Below, piece by piece: positions 1-8,680 of a DNA stretch of 53,777 nucleotides. The notes under the pieces are model-generated. The model saw nothing but the letters and a program-made list of their open reading frames with translations, did not search any database and had not been told where the DNA came from. The translations under genes were made by a program, and so were the position numbers. The stretch is from Planctomycetota bacterium (GTDB lineage: Bacteria > Planctomycetota > SZUA-567). Each line of letters begins with the position of its first letter. Position 1 is the first letter of the stretch. The stretch lies in NCBI GenBank assembly GCA_031261425.1, contig JAISJR010000103.1, positions 1 to 53,777 on the forward strand. The letters run 5' to 3'.

Positions 1-2
1 TC

Positions 3-115
3 GGACTGACGACCATCATCAAGAACAAATACGAGGTCTATGGTCGCTACGACGAACGCCTCTGGGCAACGGTCACGCCTCGCAATTCACGGTGGGGATG
101 TCGGTTAAGTTTTAA
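3..115 (+). CDS. C-terminal end of an outer-membrane beta-barrel protein (partial, apparent frameshift)
   Basis: The gene enters from the left edge. Reading from base 3 gives alternating hydrophobic/aromatic residues ending YEVYGRYDERL, like a penultimate barrel strand. Reading from base 2 gives NGHASQFTVGMSVKF and a stop at 113-115, a typical last strand ending in Phe as in autotransporter barrels. Neither frame gives both strands, so a shift of one base near 60-66 is inferred, either a real mutation or a sequence error. Membership of the autotransporter/porin group is inferred from about 35 residues only. Confidence 0.4.
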   Translation, partial: TDDHHQEQIRGLWSLRRTPLGNGHASQFTVGMSVKF

Positions 116-117
116 TT

Positions 118-214
118 GAAAAGGGAAAAGGGGGGAGGGAAAAGGGAAAAGTTTTGCCAAATAAAATCCTTTCCCTACTCCTCTTCCCTCTTCCCTTTTC
201 CCTTCGCTCTAAAC
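118..214. repeat. Heptad element, GGGAAAA-type arms
   Basis: Purine-rich tandem heptamers (GGGAAAA, GGGAGGG) run up to a short core TTTTGCCAAATAAAATCC and are followed by the inverted pyrimidine arm (TTCCCTC, TTCCCTT). The same arms and core recur at 1747-1850, and half copies lie at 735-778 and 8542-8610. Confidence 0.75.
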
Positions 215-322
215 TTCTGGGCGTCCCCGCTCGAACCTCCTTCTATTGGTTAATGAAAACAGGTCCCCTGCCATCAGGAAAGCCCACTTTCATCCCAAAC
301 GAGCGGGATACGCCCGCCTAAT

Positions 323-359
323 AAAAAAAGACCGCCCGTAATGGGGCGGTCTTTTTTTT
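323..359 (+). terminator. Rho-independent terminator
   Basis: Stem AAGACCGCCC / GGGGCGGTCTT with a short loop, flanked by an A tract and a T8 tract, so it could work in both directions. It probably ends the barrel gene transcript on the + strand. Confidence 0.75.
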
Positions 360-361
360 GT

Positions 362-482
362 GAGTGAGCAGTGGGTAGCGGGCAGTGAGCAGTAAAAGAG
401 CAATTAAAAATTACAAATTAAAAATTAAAAATTGTGGAGTTTGATTCTAAGAATCGCTTCGCGCAATTTTTAATAAACTCCG
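362..482. repeat. Composite heptad element (CAGTGAG-type then AATTAAA-type arms)
   Basis: CAGTGAG/CAGTGGG-like units (362-392) are followed by AATTAAA/AATTACA units, then the core GGAGTTTGATTCTAAGAATC with a TTCGCGC hairpin, and a shortened right arm ending near AAACTCC. Confidence 0.7.
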
Positions 483-690
483 ACAATCGCCCCATCGGGG
501 CGACCTGTCGGTAGAAACGCCGCCGCCATAAAGTCGCGTCCCGTTAGGGACGCAATGTCGGTCTAATTATCACTAACCAACATTCCGTCCCTCCGGGACT
601 GCGTCCCTCCGGGACGGATTTTTTTCAGGCGGCTTTTTCTACCGACATTTCGTCCCTACGGGACTGCGCCCCCTATCGGGACGATGCTCG
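483..690. repeat. Cluster of short palindromes built on GTCCC/GGGAC
   Basis: Several 12-16 bp palindromes lie in a row: CCCCATCGGGG, GTCCCGTTAGGGAC, GTCCCTCCGGGAC and GTCCCTACGGGAC, joined by repeats of ACCGACAT or TGTCGGT. They look like repetitive extragenic palindromes. No gene is visible. The unit GGGACTGCGTC reappears inside the LysM gene at 2525-2629. Confidence 0.7.
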
Positions 691-697
691 TTGGTAG

Positions 698-731
698 AAA
701 AAAGACCGCCCGAAATGGGCGGTCTTTTTTT
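698..731. terminator. Bidirectional Rho-independent terminator
   Basis: AAAGACCGCCC / GGGCGGTCTTT with A and T tracts on both sides. It nearly duplicates the hairpin at 323-359. It lies downstream of the minus-strand STN gene and can terminate that transcript. Confidence 0.75.
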
Positions 732-734
732 AAT

Positions 735-778
735 GCGCTTTTCTCTTTTCCCTTTTTACTTCTCTTCCCTTTTCCCTC
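735..778. repeat. Half heptad element (TTCCCTT type)
   Basis: Pyrimidine heptamers (TTTCCCTTTTTACTTCTCTTCCCTTTTCCCT) occupy the short gap between the terminator and the stop codon of the STN gene. No core or opposite arm is visible. Confidence 0.5.
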
Positions 779-788
779 CGAAATCGCC

Positions 789-1514
789 TTATTCTTCCTC
801 GTCGTCGTTTTCATTGGCGCCGCCGACGGTTTGGCTCAAAGTGTAAGCGTGCGTGTCGGCGTCCAACGAAACATTCAGTCCATACATATCGGCGAGGTAT
901 TTGATAATCCGGTCAACGTCCCAGCCGACGATGTTGATTTCAATCGGCAACTGCTTGAGGTTGTCGTTCACGTTAATCGTTACGCCGGTTTGTTGCGCGA
1001 TGCCGGCGGCGACTTGCGACAACGGCACGCCGGCGAAATCCACGTCGATTTTCGTTTTATTCCCGCTCTCGCCGCCGTTTTCGACCACAATCGGCGTCTG
1101 TTTGCTCAACACCACCGCTTGATTTTCGTTGACCGACCACGTCGCGCCGACCTGTCGGCAGACCTGCGAAATGAAATCCCGCAACGGCACCCGTCCGGCG
1201 GCGAGATTGAGCGGCGTGTTGCCGAGTTCCGGGTCGCTGACTTCCGGCTCGACGACCACGACCAAATCCTCAATGTTGCTCAACGCCACCAAAGCGTCGC
1301 TAAATTTCATCGGCGCGTCGCCGGCGACATCGAAGCCCAAATCAAGCGTCAAATTCACGTCTTTGGTAACGGTCGGCGTCGCCACGATTTTCGCCCCCGC
1401 CGTCTCTTCCACGATTAGCGGCGCGTCTTTCGCGTTTTTATCGGCGGCGTCCGCGGCAAACGCCAGCGTCGAACAAGTCAAACAACCCGCCAAAATAAAA
1501 AATGTTTTGTTCAT
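789..1514 (-). CDS. Exported protein with two STN (secretin/TonB short N-terminal)-like domains
   Basis: 241 residues. An N-terminal signal peptide (residues 1-20, cleavage motif AFA) shows export. Two regions (about 60-145 and 160-235) follow the STN pattern: F.DALVALSNIEDLVVVV..., then a turn and a second half resembling LRDFISQVCRQVGATWSV, repeated as VPLSQVAAGIAQQTGVTINV. STN domains normally precede secretin or TonB-receptor barrels, but no barrel follows here, so this is a free-standing periplasmic protein of unknown role. The start at 1514 is preceded by GGGAGGAT. A longer in-frame reading would run through the tRNA-Ser gene and is rejected. It ends in an acidic tail. Confidence 0.65.
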   Translation of the reverse strand: MNKTFFILAGCLTCSTLAFAADAADKNAKDAPLIVEETAGAKIVATPTVTKDVNLTLDLGFDVAGDAPMKFSDALVALSNIEDLVVVVEPEVSDPELGNTPLNLAAGRVPLRDFISQVCRQVGATWSVNENQAVVLSKQTPIVVENGGESGNKTKIDVDFAGVPLSQVAAGIAQQTGVTINVNDNLKQLPIEINIVGWDVDRIIKYLADMYGLNVSLDADTHAYTLSQTVGGANENDDEEE

Positions 1515-1571
1515 TACGATATCCTCCCTTTTTGAGATTTTGCTTAAACGGATTTGATGAACGGGGAAAAA

Positions 1572-1661
<90 letters not shown>

Positions 1662-1746
1662 GCGTCGATGAATGGCGTGGCATAAAAGAAATGGCGGATT
1701 CTGTTAATCGCCGGCGGCAAGTCAATAAAAGAAAGAACAATGTTGA

Positions 1747-1850
1747 GCGAAGGGAAAAGGGGAGAAAGAGTAGGGAAAAGGGAAAAGTTTTGCCAAATAA
1801 AATCCTTTCCCTACTCCTTTTCCCCCTTCCCTTTTCCCTCAATTTTTAAT
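1747..1850. repeat. Heptad element, GGGAAAA-type arms
   Basis: Left arm of GGGAAAA/GGGGAGA units, core TTTTGCCAAATAAAATCC identical to the copy at 118-214, and right arm TTCCCTA/TTTTCCC. A short AATTTTTAATTG piece follows and overlaps the last codon and stop of the LysM gene. Confidence 0.75.
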
Positions 1851-2979
1851 TGCTCTTCTTCTGCGGCATTTTTAGTTTCATTCCGACTTGCAAATCGTTG
1901 GGCGAGGAAAGTTGGTCGCGGTTTAGCGCGTAGATTTCCTGCCATTTCGCCGCCGTGCCGTAAAAACGCGCCGAAATCGCCGACAGCGTGTCGCCGCCGA
2001 CCACCGTATAAACGTCGCCGTTCAAGGTCGCCGCGTTGGTTGATTTGGCGCCGGCGGCTCGCTCACTCGCCGCCGCGGCGCCAATGTCCCAATCGTTGGT
2101 TTTATTGACGGTCGCCGCCGCGGGAATTTTCAGCGGCACGCCTTCGCGAAAACCGCCGCGTTTCAGATGCGGATTGGCGTCGCGCAAACGCCGGATATTT
2201 TCCGCCGTCGCCGAACCGTAATACTTCGCCGCCAATTCCGGCAACGAATCGCCGTCGCGAATCACGTGTATCGTCTCGGTCGCCGATTGGCTCGCCGGAT
2301 TTTCCGGCGACAAGAAACTGCCAACGGTTTTCGGTTTCACCGTTTCCGACCGGCTCGGAGGACGCGCGGTCGGCGTCGCCGCTTCGTTAGTTACCCGCGG
2401 CGTGGTCGCGCGCGGCGCGGTTTCCGCCGCCGGCAATGCCGGTAAAAAATTGTCCAACGCCGGCAAAGTCGCCTCGTTTTCGTCGGGGCGCAACACCGGC
2501 ATTTGTCCGGAGGACTTAATCGGGGACGCAGTCCCAAGAGACGCAGTCCCAAGAGACGCAATCCCAGGGGACGCGCTCCCAATGGACACAGTTCCAGAGG
2601 ACGCAGTTCCAAGAGACGTTGTCCCCGCCGGTCCAGAGGATGCAGGTGTCGCAGACACAGGCGTCGCAGACGCGAGCGCAGGCGTCGCGGGTGCGAACGT
2701 AAAATCATCCGGCGGCAACGCCGTCGCCAGGGATAATTCTTTCTTGGGCGCGCTTTTCGCCGGCGCGAGCGCCGGACTGACGGACTCGCCAATCGGAATG
2801 ACTTCGGTTTCGAGCGGCGGCGCGGCGTCCGGCGGCGCGGGCTGTTTCACTCGCCAGACGATATAAATCGACAGTCCGATGAGCGCCAACGCGATAAGCG
2901 CGAACGTCCGCGAGTGCGAGCCGCGCTTGTCCTCAATCAGTTGGGCTTGCAGTTTTTCGTTAATGCCGTTGGTTTCCAT
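1846..2979 (-). CDS. Membrane-anchored protein with two LysM domains
   Basis: 377 residues. A cytoplasmic N-terminus (1-24), one transmembrane helix (about 25-44) and a long Pro/Ala/Thr/Ser-rich linker precede two C-terminal LysM modules: IHVIRDGDSLPELAAKYYG (about residue 236) and YTVVGGDTLSAISARFYG (about 325). LysM binds peptidoglycan glycan, so the protein probably spans from the inner membrane to the wall. The linker contains a degenerate pentapeptide repeat (SLGTA/SPGIA) made by a 15-bp DNA tandem repeat at 2525-2629. GAGGA precedes the ATG at 2979. Confidence 0.8.
   Translation of the reverse strand: METNGINEKLQAQLIEDKRGSHSRTFALIALALIGLSIYIVWRVKQPAPPDAAPPLETEVIPIGESVSPALAPAKSAPKKELSLATALPPDDFTFAPATPALASATPVSATPASSGPAGTTSLGTASSGTVSIGSASPGIASLGTASLGTASPIKSSGQMPVLRPDENEATLPALDNFLPALPAAETAPRATTPRVTNEAATPTARPPSRSETVKPKTVGSFLSPENPASQSATETIHVIRDGDSLPELAAKYYGSATAENIRRLRDANPHLKRGGFREGVPLKIPAAATVNKTNDWDIGAAAASERAAGAKSTNAATLNGDVYTVVGGDTLSAISARFYGTAAKWQEIYALNRDQLSSPNDLQVGMKLKMPQKKSN
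2525..2629. repeat. Seven 15-bp tandem units inside the LysM gene
   Basis: Units GACGCAGTCCCAAGA, repeated seven times with decreasing identity, encode SLGTA-like pentapeptides on the minus strand. The coding-strand unit carries GGGACTGCGTC, which also occurs in the intergenic palindromes around 590-610. Confidence 0.85.
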
Positions 2980-2999
2980 GGCGTCCTCGTTGATTTAAC

Positions 3000-3225
3000 C
3001 GGTTCGACAACCGAAAGAACTTATCCGCGAATTTTCACAAAACCGAGCGAAGCGAAGGTTAGTGTGCTTTCCAAATTAGACGAATTAACCCGAATTTTAT
3101 TTTTACCGCAGTTGCTCTTTAATGGGTGAAAATCGGTTTAATTCGTGCCAATTCGCGGACGAATCTCCGGCTCTTTTTTTTCGTGTAATTCGTGTAATTC
3201 GTGGACGAATTTTTTGCCCTTGTTT
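3000..3225. repeat. Intergenic stretch with two small repeat units
   Basis: No gene is visible. Bases 3040-3076 (AAACCGAGCGAAGCGAAGG then TTAGTGTGCTTTCCAAATT) occur again in inverted orientation at 23048-23084. Bases 3183-3209 hold a tandem ATTCGTGTA/ATTCGTGGA unit next to an earlier AATTCGTGCCAATTCGCGG. Confidence 0.6.
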
Positions 3226-3876
3226 TCAGAAATAACTCCGCTCGAATTTTCGCGCCTCGCCGTAGAGCGGAAAGGTCTGCTCCAAGGTGCGGAAAGTGTG
3301 GCTGTGAATATCGCGCTTGCCGTCCGGTCGCTCGCCGATGCCGAGAATTTCGTGCAACATTTCGTGAAACACGACGTATTCGACAAAATAACGCGGCACG
3401 GCGGCGCAATCCAACCGCCGGCTAATCGTGATGATGTTTTTTTTCGGGTCGTAGTAGCCGAGCAACGTCCGGCGCGCGCGGCGGCGCAAAATTTCCCGCC
3501 CCCAAGTCAGCGGCGCCGCCGAGCGCCCTTGCAAATAATCGCGATTTATCGCCGTCGCGATTGCCGTCAGGTCGTAGGTCTTGCCCTGCGTAATTAACGC
3601 GCGGCGTCGCGGCGTCGCGCGGGAAATTTGCCGCGTGTTGGCGTTGATAAATTCGCGCGCGGCGGCGGGGCAACGACCGGTCAGAAAAAAATCCGCGAGC
3701 GCCGCCAGCACCGGTTCGGGCGCGGTCAAAAACATTTTGTGCGCGCGCAACACGCCGTTTTTTTTCGAGAGCATCGTCGAAGCGTTGTCGGTCAACACCA
3801 ACACGACCGGTTTTTTCGTCAGTTCCCGCAACCGGTTTTGCAACGTGAAAGTCGTTCTCGGCGCGGCGGTGGACAT
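3226..3876 (-). CDS. SprT-like zinc metalloprotease domain protein
   Basis: 216 residues from the ATG at 3876. A further upstream TTG is possible but starts in low-quality sequence. The C-terminal half holds VVFHEMLHEIL, the HExxH zinc motif with catalytic Glu, and a third histidine candidate about 19 residues on (IHSHTF), as in SprT/Spartan-like proteins. The segment GYYDPKKNIITISRRLD just before it matches the SprT-family strand preceding the helix. The N-terminal 60 residues are unassigned. The substrate is unknown. No clear ribosome site precedes either start. Confidence 0.65.
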   Translation of the reverse strand: MSTAAPRTTFTLQNRLRELTKKPVVLVLTDNASTMLSKKNGVLRAHKMFLTAPEPVLAALADFFLTGRCPAAAREFINANTRQISRATPRRRALITQGKTYDLTAIATAINRDYLQGRSAAPLTWGREILRRRARRTLLGYYDPKKNIITISRRLDCAAVPRYFVEYVVFHEMLHEILGIGERPDGKRDIHSHTFRTLEQTFPLYGEARKFERSYF

Positions 3877-3985
3877 TGGCGGCGATAAAATTATAGACGA
3901 ATAGCGCGGGAAAAACCGAGGCGTGAATCGTATGAAAGAAAACGCGGGGTTCAAGGCGCGGCAACCGACCGCGCGGCGGTTCGAG

Positions 3986-4140
3986 GAATTAAAAATTACA
4001 AATTAAAAATTAAAAATTTTGGAGTTTGGCGGTCAAAGATTCGCTTCGAGAGCGCTTGCGGATTTGAAAATAAAAACTCTATCATTTTTAATTTTTAATT
4101 TGTAATTTTTAATTTAATTTTTAATTTGTAATTTGTAATT
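3986..4140. repeat. Heptad element, AATTAAA-type arms
   Basis: Left arm AATTAAAAATTACAAATTAA..., core GGAGTTTGGCGGTCAAAGATTCGCTTCG and TTTGAAAATAAAAACTC, then a long right arm TTTTTAATTTGTAATT. The core closely matches that at 39036-39166, whose arms are different. It fills the gap before the permease gene. Confidence 0.85.
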
Positions 4141-4174
4141 GGCGCTTTCTACCGATTCCCGACTAACGCTCCCT

Positions 4175-5086
4175 ATGCTAAAAACCCTCCTCCGCCCCGC
4201 GCATCTTTTATTCGCGATTCTCCTGCTGATTCATTTATTGCCCAACCGGACGGTCGGCGATAATTTTCCGCTGTATGTCATTATTCCGGCGTTGGCGCTG
4301 GAAGCGGCGGTGTGGTTCGCGGCGTGGCGTTTGAAAAAAAGCAACGCCGATTTATACCACGACATCGCGTGTTTTATTTACTTTTCGCTCATCGCGTGGA
4401 TTCTGCTCACCGCGAAATCTAATTTTTTGCGTCCGGGGTTGTTTCCGCCGCCCGGCGCGGTGTTTGCGCAACTGCTTAGCGACCACGCCAAGGTTTGGCT
4501 GAACATCCGCACCAGTTTGGGCATTATTTTACAGGGCTATCTGCTCGGCGTCGCCGTCGCCGTGCCGCTCGGTTTGTTTTTGGGCTGGTCGGTTCGCTTC
4601 GGCAACGCGGCGACGTATATCGGGAAATTTTTGGGCGCGATTCCGCCGGTGGTTTATATTCCCTACGGCATCGCGCTGTTGCCGACTTTTCGCTCGGCGT
4701 CGGTGATGGTGATTTTTTTAGCGGCGTTTTGGCCCGCGTTGGCAAGCACGATGAGCGGCGTGTTGAACGTCGAGCGGCGCATCATCGACGCCGCGAAATC
4801 GCTGAACGTCGGCAAGACGACGATGTTGTTTCAGATTATTTTGCCGGCGGCGTTGCCGGAAATTTTTATCGGTTGCAATCAGGGCTTGGGCGTGTCGTTT
4901 ATTTTATTGACGGCGGCGGAAATGATTGGCGCGCGAAGCGGAATGGGCTATTACGTCAAAAATTATTCCGACCTCGGCGACTACACCCGCACCATCGCCG
5001 GCGTCATCGTTATCGGCGTGGTGGTAACGGCGATGGTCTTTTTCGTGAATAAATTGCAGAGATATTTACTGAGATGGAAACGGTAA
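4175..5086 (+). CDS. ABC transporter permease, SsuC/TauC/NrtB type
   Basis: 303 residues and about seven hydrophobic segments. The cytoplasmic coupling loop around residues 205-225 (RIIDAAKSLNVGKTTMLFQIILPAALPEIFIG) carries the EAA-type motif of importer permeases. Family members move sulfonates, nitrate, bicarbonate or thiamine precursors. The substrate here cannot be told, because no ATPase or binding protein is adjacent. The ATG at 4175 fits the first helix better than an upstream TTG at 4139 that lies in repeat sequence. No Shine-Dalgarno is visible. Heptad elements lie on both sides. Confidence 0.8.
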   Translation: MLKTLLRPAHLLFAILLLIHLLPNRTVGDNFPLYVIIPALALEAAVWFAAWRLKKSNADLYHDIACFIYFSLIAWILLTAKSNFLRPGLFPPPGAVFAQLLSDHAKVWLNIRTSLGIILQGYLLGVAVAVPLGLFLGWSVRFGNAATYIGKFLGAIPPVVYIPYGIALLPTFRSASVMVIFLAAFWPALASTMSGVLNVERRIIDAAKSLNVGKTTMLFQIILPAALPEIFIGCNQGLGVSFILLTAAEMIGARSGMGYYVKNYSDLGDYTRTIAGVIVIGVVVTAMVFFVNKLQRYLLRWKR

Positions 5087-5089
5087 AAA

Positions 5090-5212
5090 AACAATTAACA
5101 ATTGACAATTAACAATTAACAATTAACAATTATTTAGCGGAGTTATTTTTAAAGTGCGCGGAGCGCATCCTTTCAATAATTGTTAATTGTAAATTGTTAA
5201 TTGTTAATTGCT
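5090..5212. repeat. Heptad element, AATTAAC-type arms
   Basis: AATTAAC/AATTGAC units, core GGAGTTATTTTTAAAGTGCGCGGAGCGCATCC, then AATTGTT/AATTGTA units. It exactly separates the convergent permease and OstA-like genes, ending next to the stop at 5215. Confidence 0.85.
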
Positions 5213-5214
5213 CT

Positions 5215-8200
5215 TCATTGGTTCCCCGGCAACCACGGCGTGCGTTCGCCGGGGAAAATCAGCGGTCGGTCGGCGGGCCACGGGCTGATGTTTTGTTTAT
5301 CGCCGCCGAAATCAATCATACCGGTTTGCGTGTCAATCCACACCCGTTCGTTTTGCTGGAAAATGCGCGACATTTCATTGGTCGCCGGAATTTGACTCCG
5401 CAAAATTTGCGGCAACGGCGCGCCGGACAACACCAATTGATGCAACGACGCGCTGTAAGTCGCGTTGGCGCTCCGCGTGCGAATGGTCGTGCCGGACAAG
5501 CCGAACGGGTCGGCGACGCCGGTTACCGACGACGGGAAACTGTTGAAATACACGTTGCCGACGCACTCCAACGTTTCCGCCCGCGCCTGACTGCCGCGGT
5601 CGGTCAGATTGGCGCCGCGCTCCAACCGTATCGTCATTAAATCGCACTTCGCCTGCAACGTCGCCTGCGTCATCACCACGTCGCGCTGAAACGTGATTTT
5701 GCCCTCCGGCATATTGTAGAGCATCTGCCCGCCGTAAGTCAGTTTGTAATCGCCGTCGCTACTCGCGCCCTCCGCCGCAAACGCCGACGACATATTCACC
5801 GCTTGTCCCGACAGAAATACTTGTCCGCGCCCCGTCGCCGTGATTAAACCCTGCGTTTCCCGCACCATTAAGCGCGGCGCGAGCAGACGGAAGCCGTCGC
5901 GATTGTCCACCTCGGCGAGTTGCCGCTGGTCGCCTTCTAAAATCATCACGTCGCCGTCGTCGTTGATGTTGACCTGTCCCTTGGCGCCAATCGCCTGTCG
6001 CGTGCCTTGCCGCACCGTAACTTTGCCCTCGACAATCACGCGGCTCAACCGGCGCGGCAGAGTGGCGGCGGCGGTGTCGTTGCCCGCCAGCGCCGGCGTT
6101 TCGACGGGGGCGCTCATACTCGCGTCTTTGACTAAATCCGCCTGCATCACGTCGCTGGTTACGACCATATCGGCGCGGCGCAGGGTTACGTTGTCGCGGA
6201 AAATGGCGCGGCTGTTTTCGCCGGAGACCAAATAATCGGCGCGTCCCGAATAATGCACCGTCGCCTTTTCGTTGGTCGAGCGGTCAAGCAACGTCAATTC
6301 GCCCGCGCCGATACTGCTAATCGTCGTGCCGGTCGGGTTGGTTACGATTTTCGGACCGTAAAAGACCGCGCCGTTTTCTTCCCAGACCTTCGCCGGAAAA
6401 TTCGGCATCCCTTCGAGCATAATCAATTCTTTGACGTTCGGACGCCCGCAGGCGTATTCGCGCACGATGCGCGCCGCTTCGCAGTGATGCAGACGCCAAT
6501 CGAGGGTTACGCGCTCCTGCTGATTGCCGATGGCGTCGAGGCGGCGGATTTCTTTGCGTTCGGGCTCGCGCTCCAATAAATACAACATCAGCCGATACGA
6601 CGACAAAACCTGCTCGCCGCTGTTGGCGGTAACCTGTCCGTAAAAATCCACCGTGTCGCTCATCTGGTCATAAACCATATGCGATTTGAAATTGATAATC
6701 GTGCCGCTGGCGGTTACGTCGTAGGCGTTGCCGAGTTCGCGCCGCTCGCCGCCCAAGATGCCGGAACCGGGTCCGACGGCTTCGACATAAACGACGCGCT
6801 GACCGTTGACCGACCGCTCGTAGCGATACAGCGTGATTTTTTTGGCGATGAAATAACCGTTGCCGGGCGTTTCGATTTCCGGCTGGCGCGTGCCGGAAAG
6901 TTCAAATTTGTCGAGCAAAATCAAGCCGCGACTGCCGGCGGCGCGGCTGTGGCTGGGCGTCATTTCCAAGCGGTCGGCGCGGGCTTGGCGGTTTTGGTAG
7001 AGGACTTCGACATTGTCGGTGGCGGTGATTTTGTGGACGCGCGCCATCGCGTCTTTGTTGTCGCGCGCGCCGCTTAATTCCGTGAAGTCAACTTGCAATT
7101 TTTGCGCGGTCAGTTGCAAGTCGGGGTTGCGCAGTTTGACGTTCTGGTCAAAGACGGCGATGCGATTTTTCTGGTCGAAAAACAGGCGCTTGGTGAAGTT
7201 GATAATCGTCCGGTCGGCGGCGGGCGCGGATTCCGCCGCGTCGTAGTCGCCGAGACCGCCGCCGAGCCGCGCTTCGCCGTGTTCGCCGGTGGCTTCGAGA
7301 ATTTGATTGTTGATGAGATAGGTGATGCGCTGATTGCGGATTTCGTGATTTTCCAAACGCGCCAGCGGCAGTTTGCCGGCGCGGTCGTCGGTGATGAGCA
7401 ACTCGCCGTTGCTTTCGTTGTAGCGGGCGTATTGTCCGAACGCCGACCAGTCGCCGAGGTCGTCGCCGGCGGCGCCCGGATTGCCGCGCCCGTTGATTTT
7501 CACCTCGTCGTCGTCGCTCCACGCGACCAATTCCTTAAAACTGTCGTCGCCGCTTTGCGCGTCCAACACGACGTTGAGATATTGACTGTTGATGCGCAGA
7601 CGGTCGCGAGTTACGTTCACGGTGTCGGCAAAATTGATGCGGTGTTGGTCGAAGTCGTAACGCGCCGAGCCGCGCGAGCGGATTTTCGTGGCGCTGGACG
7701 GAATGAGTTTGCCGTAGCGGTCTTGACGGACGATTTCCATTTCGACCTCGCGCAAAATTTCGAGCACGCCGCCGAGTTCCTGCCCGTCGCCGTCGATTAA
7801 ATCGAAGCCGTCTCGCCGGTCGGCGATTTCGTAAGTCATATCCACGCCGGCGACGGTGAGCGTGCGGTCCTCGCGGCGCATCGTTACCTCGCCCGCGCCG
7901 TTGAGAATGCCGGCGGTGTTGTTCCATTTGGCGGAGTCGGAGCAGGTAATCGTGGCGTCGAGCGAGCCGTCGCGGCGGAAGCGCTTGACGACGACCGGCT
8001 GGTTGGGAGCGCCGTCGAGAACCACGATGTCCTGCGACGCGCCGTTGTCGGCGCGGACTTGCAGATACGTGCCTTTACTGCTGGCGATGCTTAATTTGAC
8101 CGGTTGATTGCCGTTTTCGGCGGGGGCGGCGGTGTCATAGACCGTAACGACGACGCCGTCCATTTTGATTTGCTGGGCGCCGACTTCGCCGATGTTGGCG

Positions 8201-8355
8201 GCGACGGCGCGCGCCGCGTTAATCTGGCAGAAAAAAACGTCGTCTTTGTAGAGTTGAAATTCGGCGTCGGCGTATTCCTTGCTGATGCCGCCTTCGGCGG
8301 CGACGCCGACCGCGCCGCAAAAGAGCAACCCCAGAATGAGAAAACGTCGCATCAT
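5215..8355 (-). CDS. Very large OstA/LptA-like periplasmic protein
   Basis: 1046 residues with a signal peptide (MMRRFLILGLLFCGAVGVAAE). The rest is repeated beta-strand units of the OstA type, e.g. AKWNNTAGILNGAGEVTMRR, MVYDQMSDTVDFYGQVTANSG and KLTYGGQMLYNMPEGKITFQRDV, spread from about residue 30 to 1000. OstA units form the beta-jellyroll groove that carries LPS in LptC, LptA and the N-terminus of LptD. LptA is about 185 residues, so this chain is several times longer. No barrel is seen at the C-terminus. LPS or lipid bridging across the periplasm is inferred. The start follows an A/G-rich site just after initiator tRNA. Confidence 0.65.
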   Translation of the reverse strand: MMRRFLILGLLFCGAVGVAAEGGISKEYADAEFQLYKDDVFFCQINAARAVAANIGEVGAQQIKMDGVVVTVYDTAAPAENGNQPVKLSIASSKGTYLQVRADNGASQDIVVLDGAPNQPVVVKRFRRDGSLDATITCSDSAKWNNTAGILNGAGEVTMRREDRTLTVAGVDMTYEIADRRDGFDLIDGDGQELGGVLEILREVEMEIVRQDRYGKLIPSSATKIRSRGSARYDFDQHRINFADTVNVTRDRLRINSQYLNVVLDAQSGDDSFKELVAWSDDDEVKINGRGNPGAAGDDLGDWSAFGQYARYNESNGELLITDDRAGKLPLARLENHEIRNQRITYLINNQILEATGEHGEARLGGGLGDYDAAESAPAADRTIINFTKRLFFDQKNRIAVFDQNVKLRNPDLQLTAQKLQVDFTELSGARDNKDAMARVHKITATDNVEVLYQNRQARADRLEMTPSHSRAAGSRGLILLDKFELSGTRQPEIETPGNGYFIAKKITLYRYERSVNGQRVVYVEAVGPGSGILGGERRELGNAYDVTASGTIINFKSHMVYDQMSDTVDFYGQVTANSGEQVLSSYRLMLYLLEREPERKEIRRLDAIGNQQERVTLDWRLHHCEAARIVREYACGRPNVKELIMLEGMPNFPAKVWEENGAVFYGPKIVTNPTGTTISSIGAGELTLLDRSTNEKATVHYSGRADYLVSGENSRAIFRDNVTLRRADMVVTSDVMQADLVKDASMSAPVETPALAGNDTAAATLPRRLSRVIVEGKVTVRQGTRQAIGAKGQVNINDDGDVMILEGDQRQLAEVDNRDGFRLLAPRLMVRETQGLITATGRGQVFLSGQAVNMSSAFAAEGASSDGDYKLTYGGQMLYNMPEGKITFQRDVVMTQATLQAKCDLMTIRLERGANLTDRGSQARAETLECVGNVYFNSFPSSVTGVADPFGLSGTTIRTRSANATYSASLHQLVLSGAPLPQILRSQIPATNEMSRIFQQNERVWIDTQTGMIDFGGDKQNISPWPADRPLIFPGERTPWLPGNQ

Positions 8356-8423
8356 TTTTTCTTTTCGGCGCGCAAAAGTTATGAAAAAGGGATTAGGCGC
8401 GAACCTAATCCCTGGATAAATAA

Positions 8424-8500
<77 letters not shown>

Positions 8501-8541
8501 ATGTAATAAACGATGAAGTGTAGCGGCGGGGCGGCGGCTGT

Positions 8542-8610
8542 CAAGGGAAGGGGGAAAAGGTGAAAGGGAAGAGGGAAAAGGGAAAAGGTGAAAGGTGGAG
8601 TAGGGAAGAG
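8542..8610. repeat. Half heptad element (GGGAAAA type)
   Basis: Tandem GGGAAGG, GGGAAAA, GGTGAAA and GGGAAGA units directly after tRNA-Met. No inverted arm follows; repeat modules at 8612 onward take its place. Confidence 0.65.
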
Positions 8611-8611
8611 G

Positions 8612-8678
8612 TATTGCCGTCGGCTTTAGCCGACGGTTTAAGGCGCAAAAATAGTGGGTTTTAACCCTACAGGGTTAG
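8612..8678. repeat. Palindromic module B2
   Basis: Starts with GCCGTCGGCTTTAGCCGACGG and continues AAGGCGCAAAAATAGTGGGT then a TTAACCCTACAGGGTTA hairpin. Nearly identical to 47256-47324. Confidence 0.8.
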
Positions 8679-8680
8679 AA

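Noticed and set aside
684-1418. Long + strand reading frame opposite the STN gene
   Set aside because: It starts inside the palindrome/terminator, has shadow-type composition (Arg/His/Val-rich) and no recognisable domain.
789-1514. Lipoprotein signal (LAGC) in the STN protein
   Set aside because: The hydrophobic stretch before that Cys is only about seven residues; cleavage after AFA fits better.
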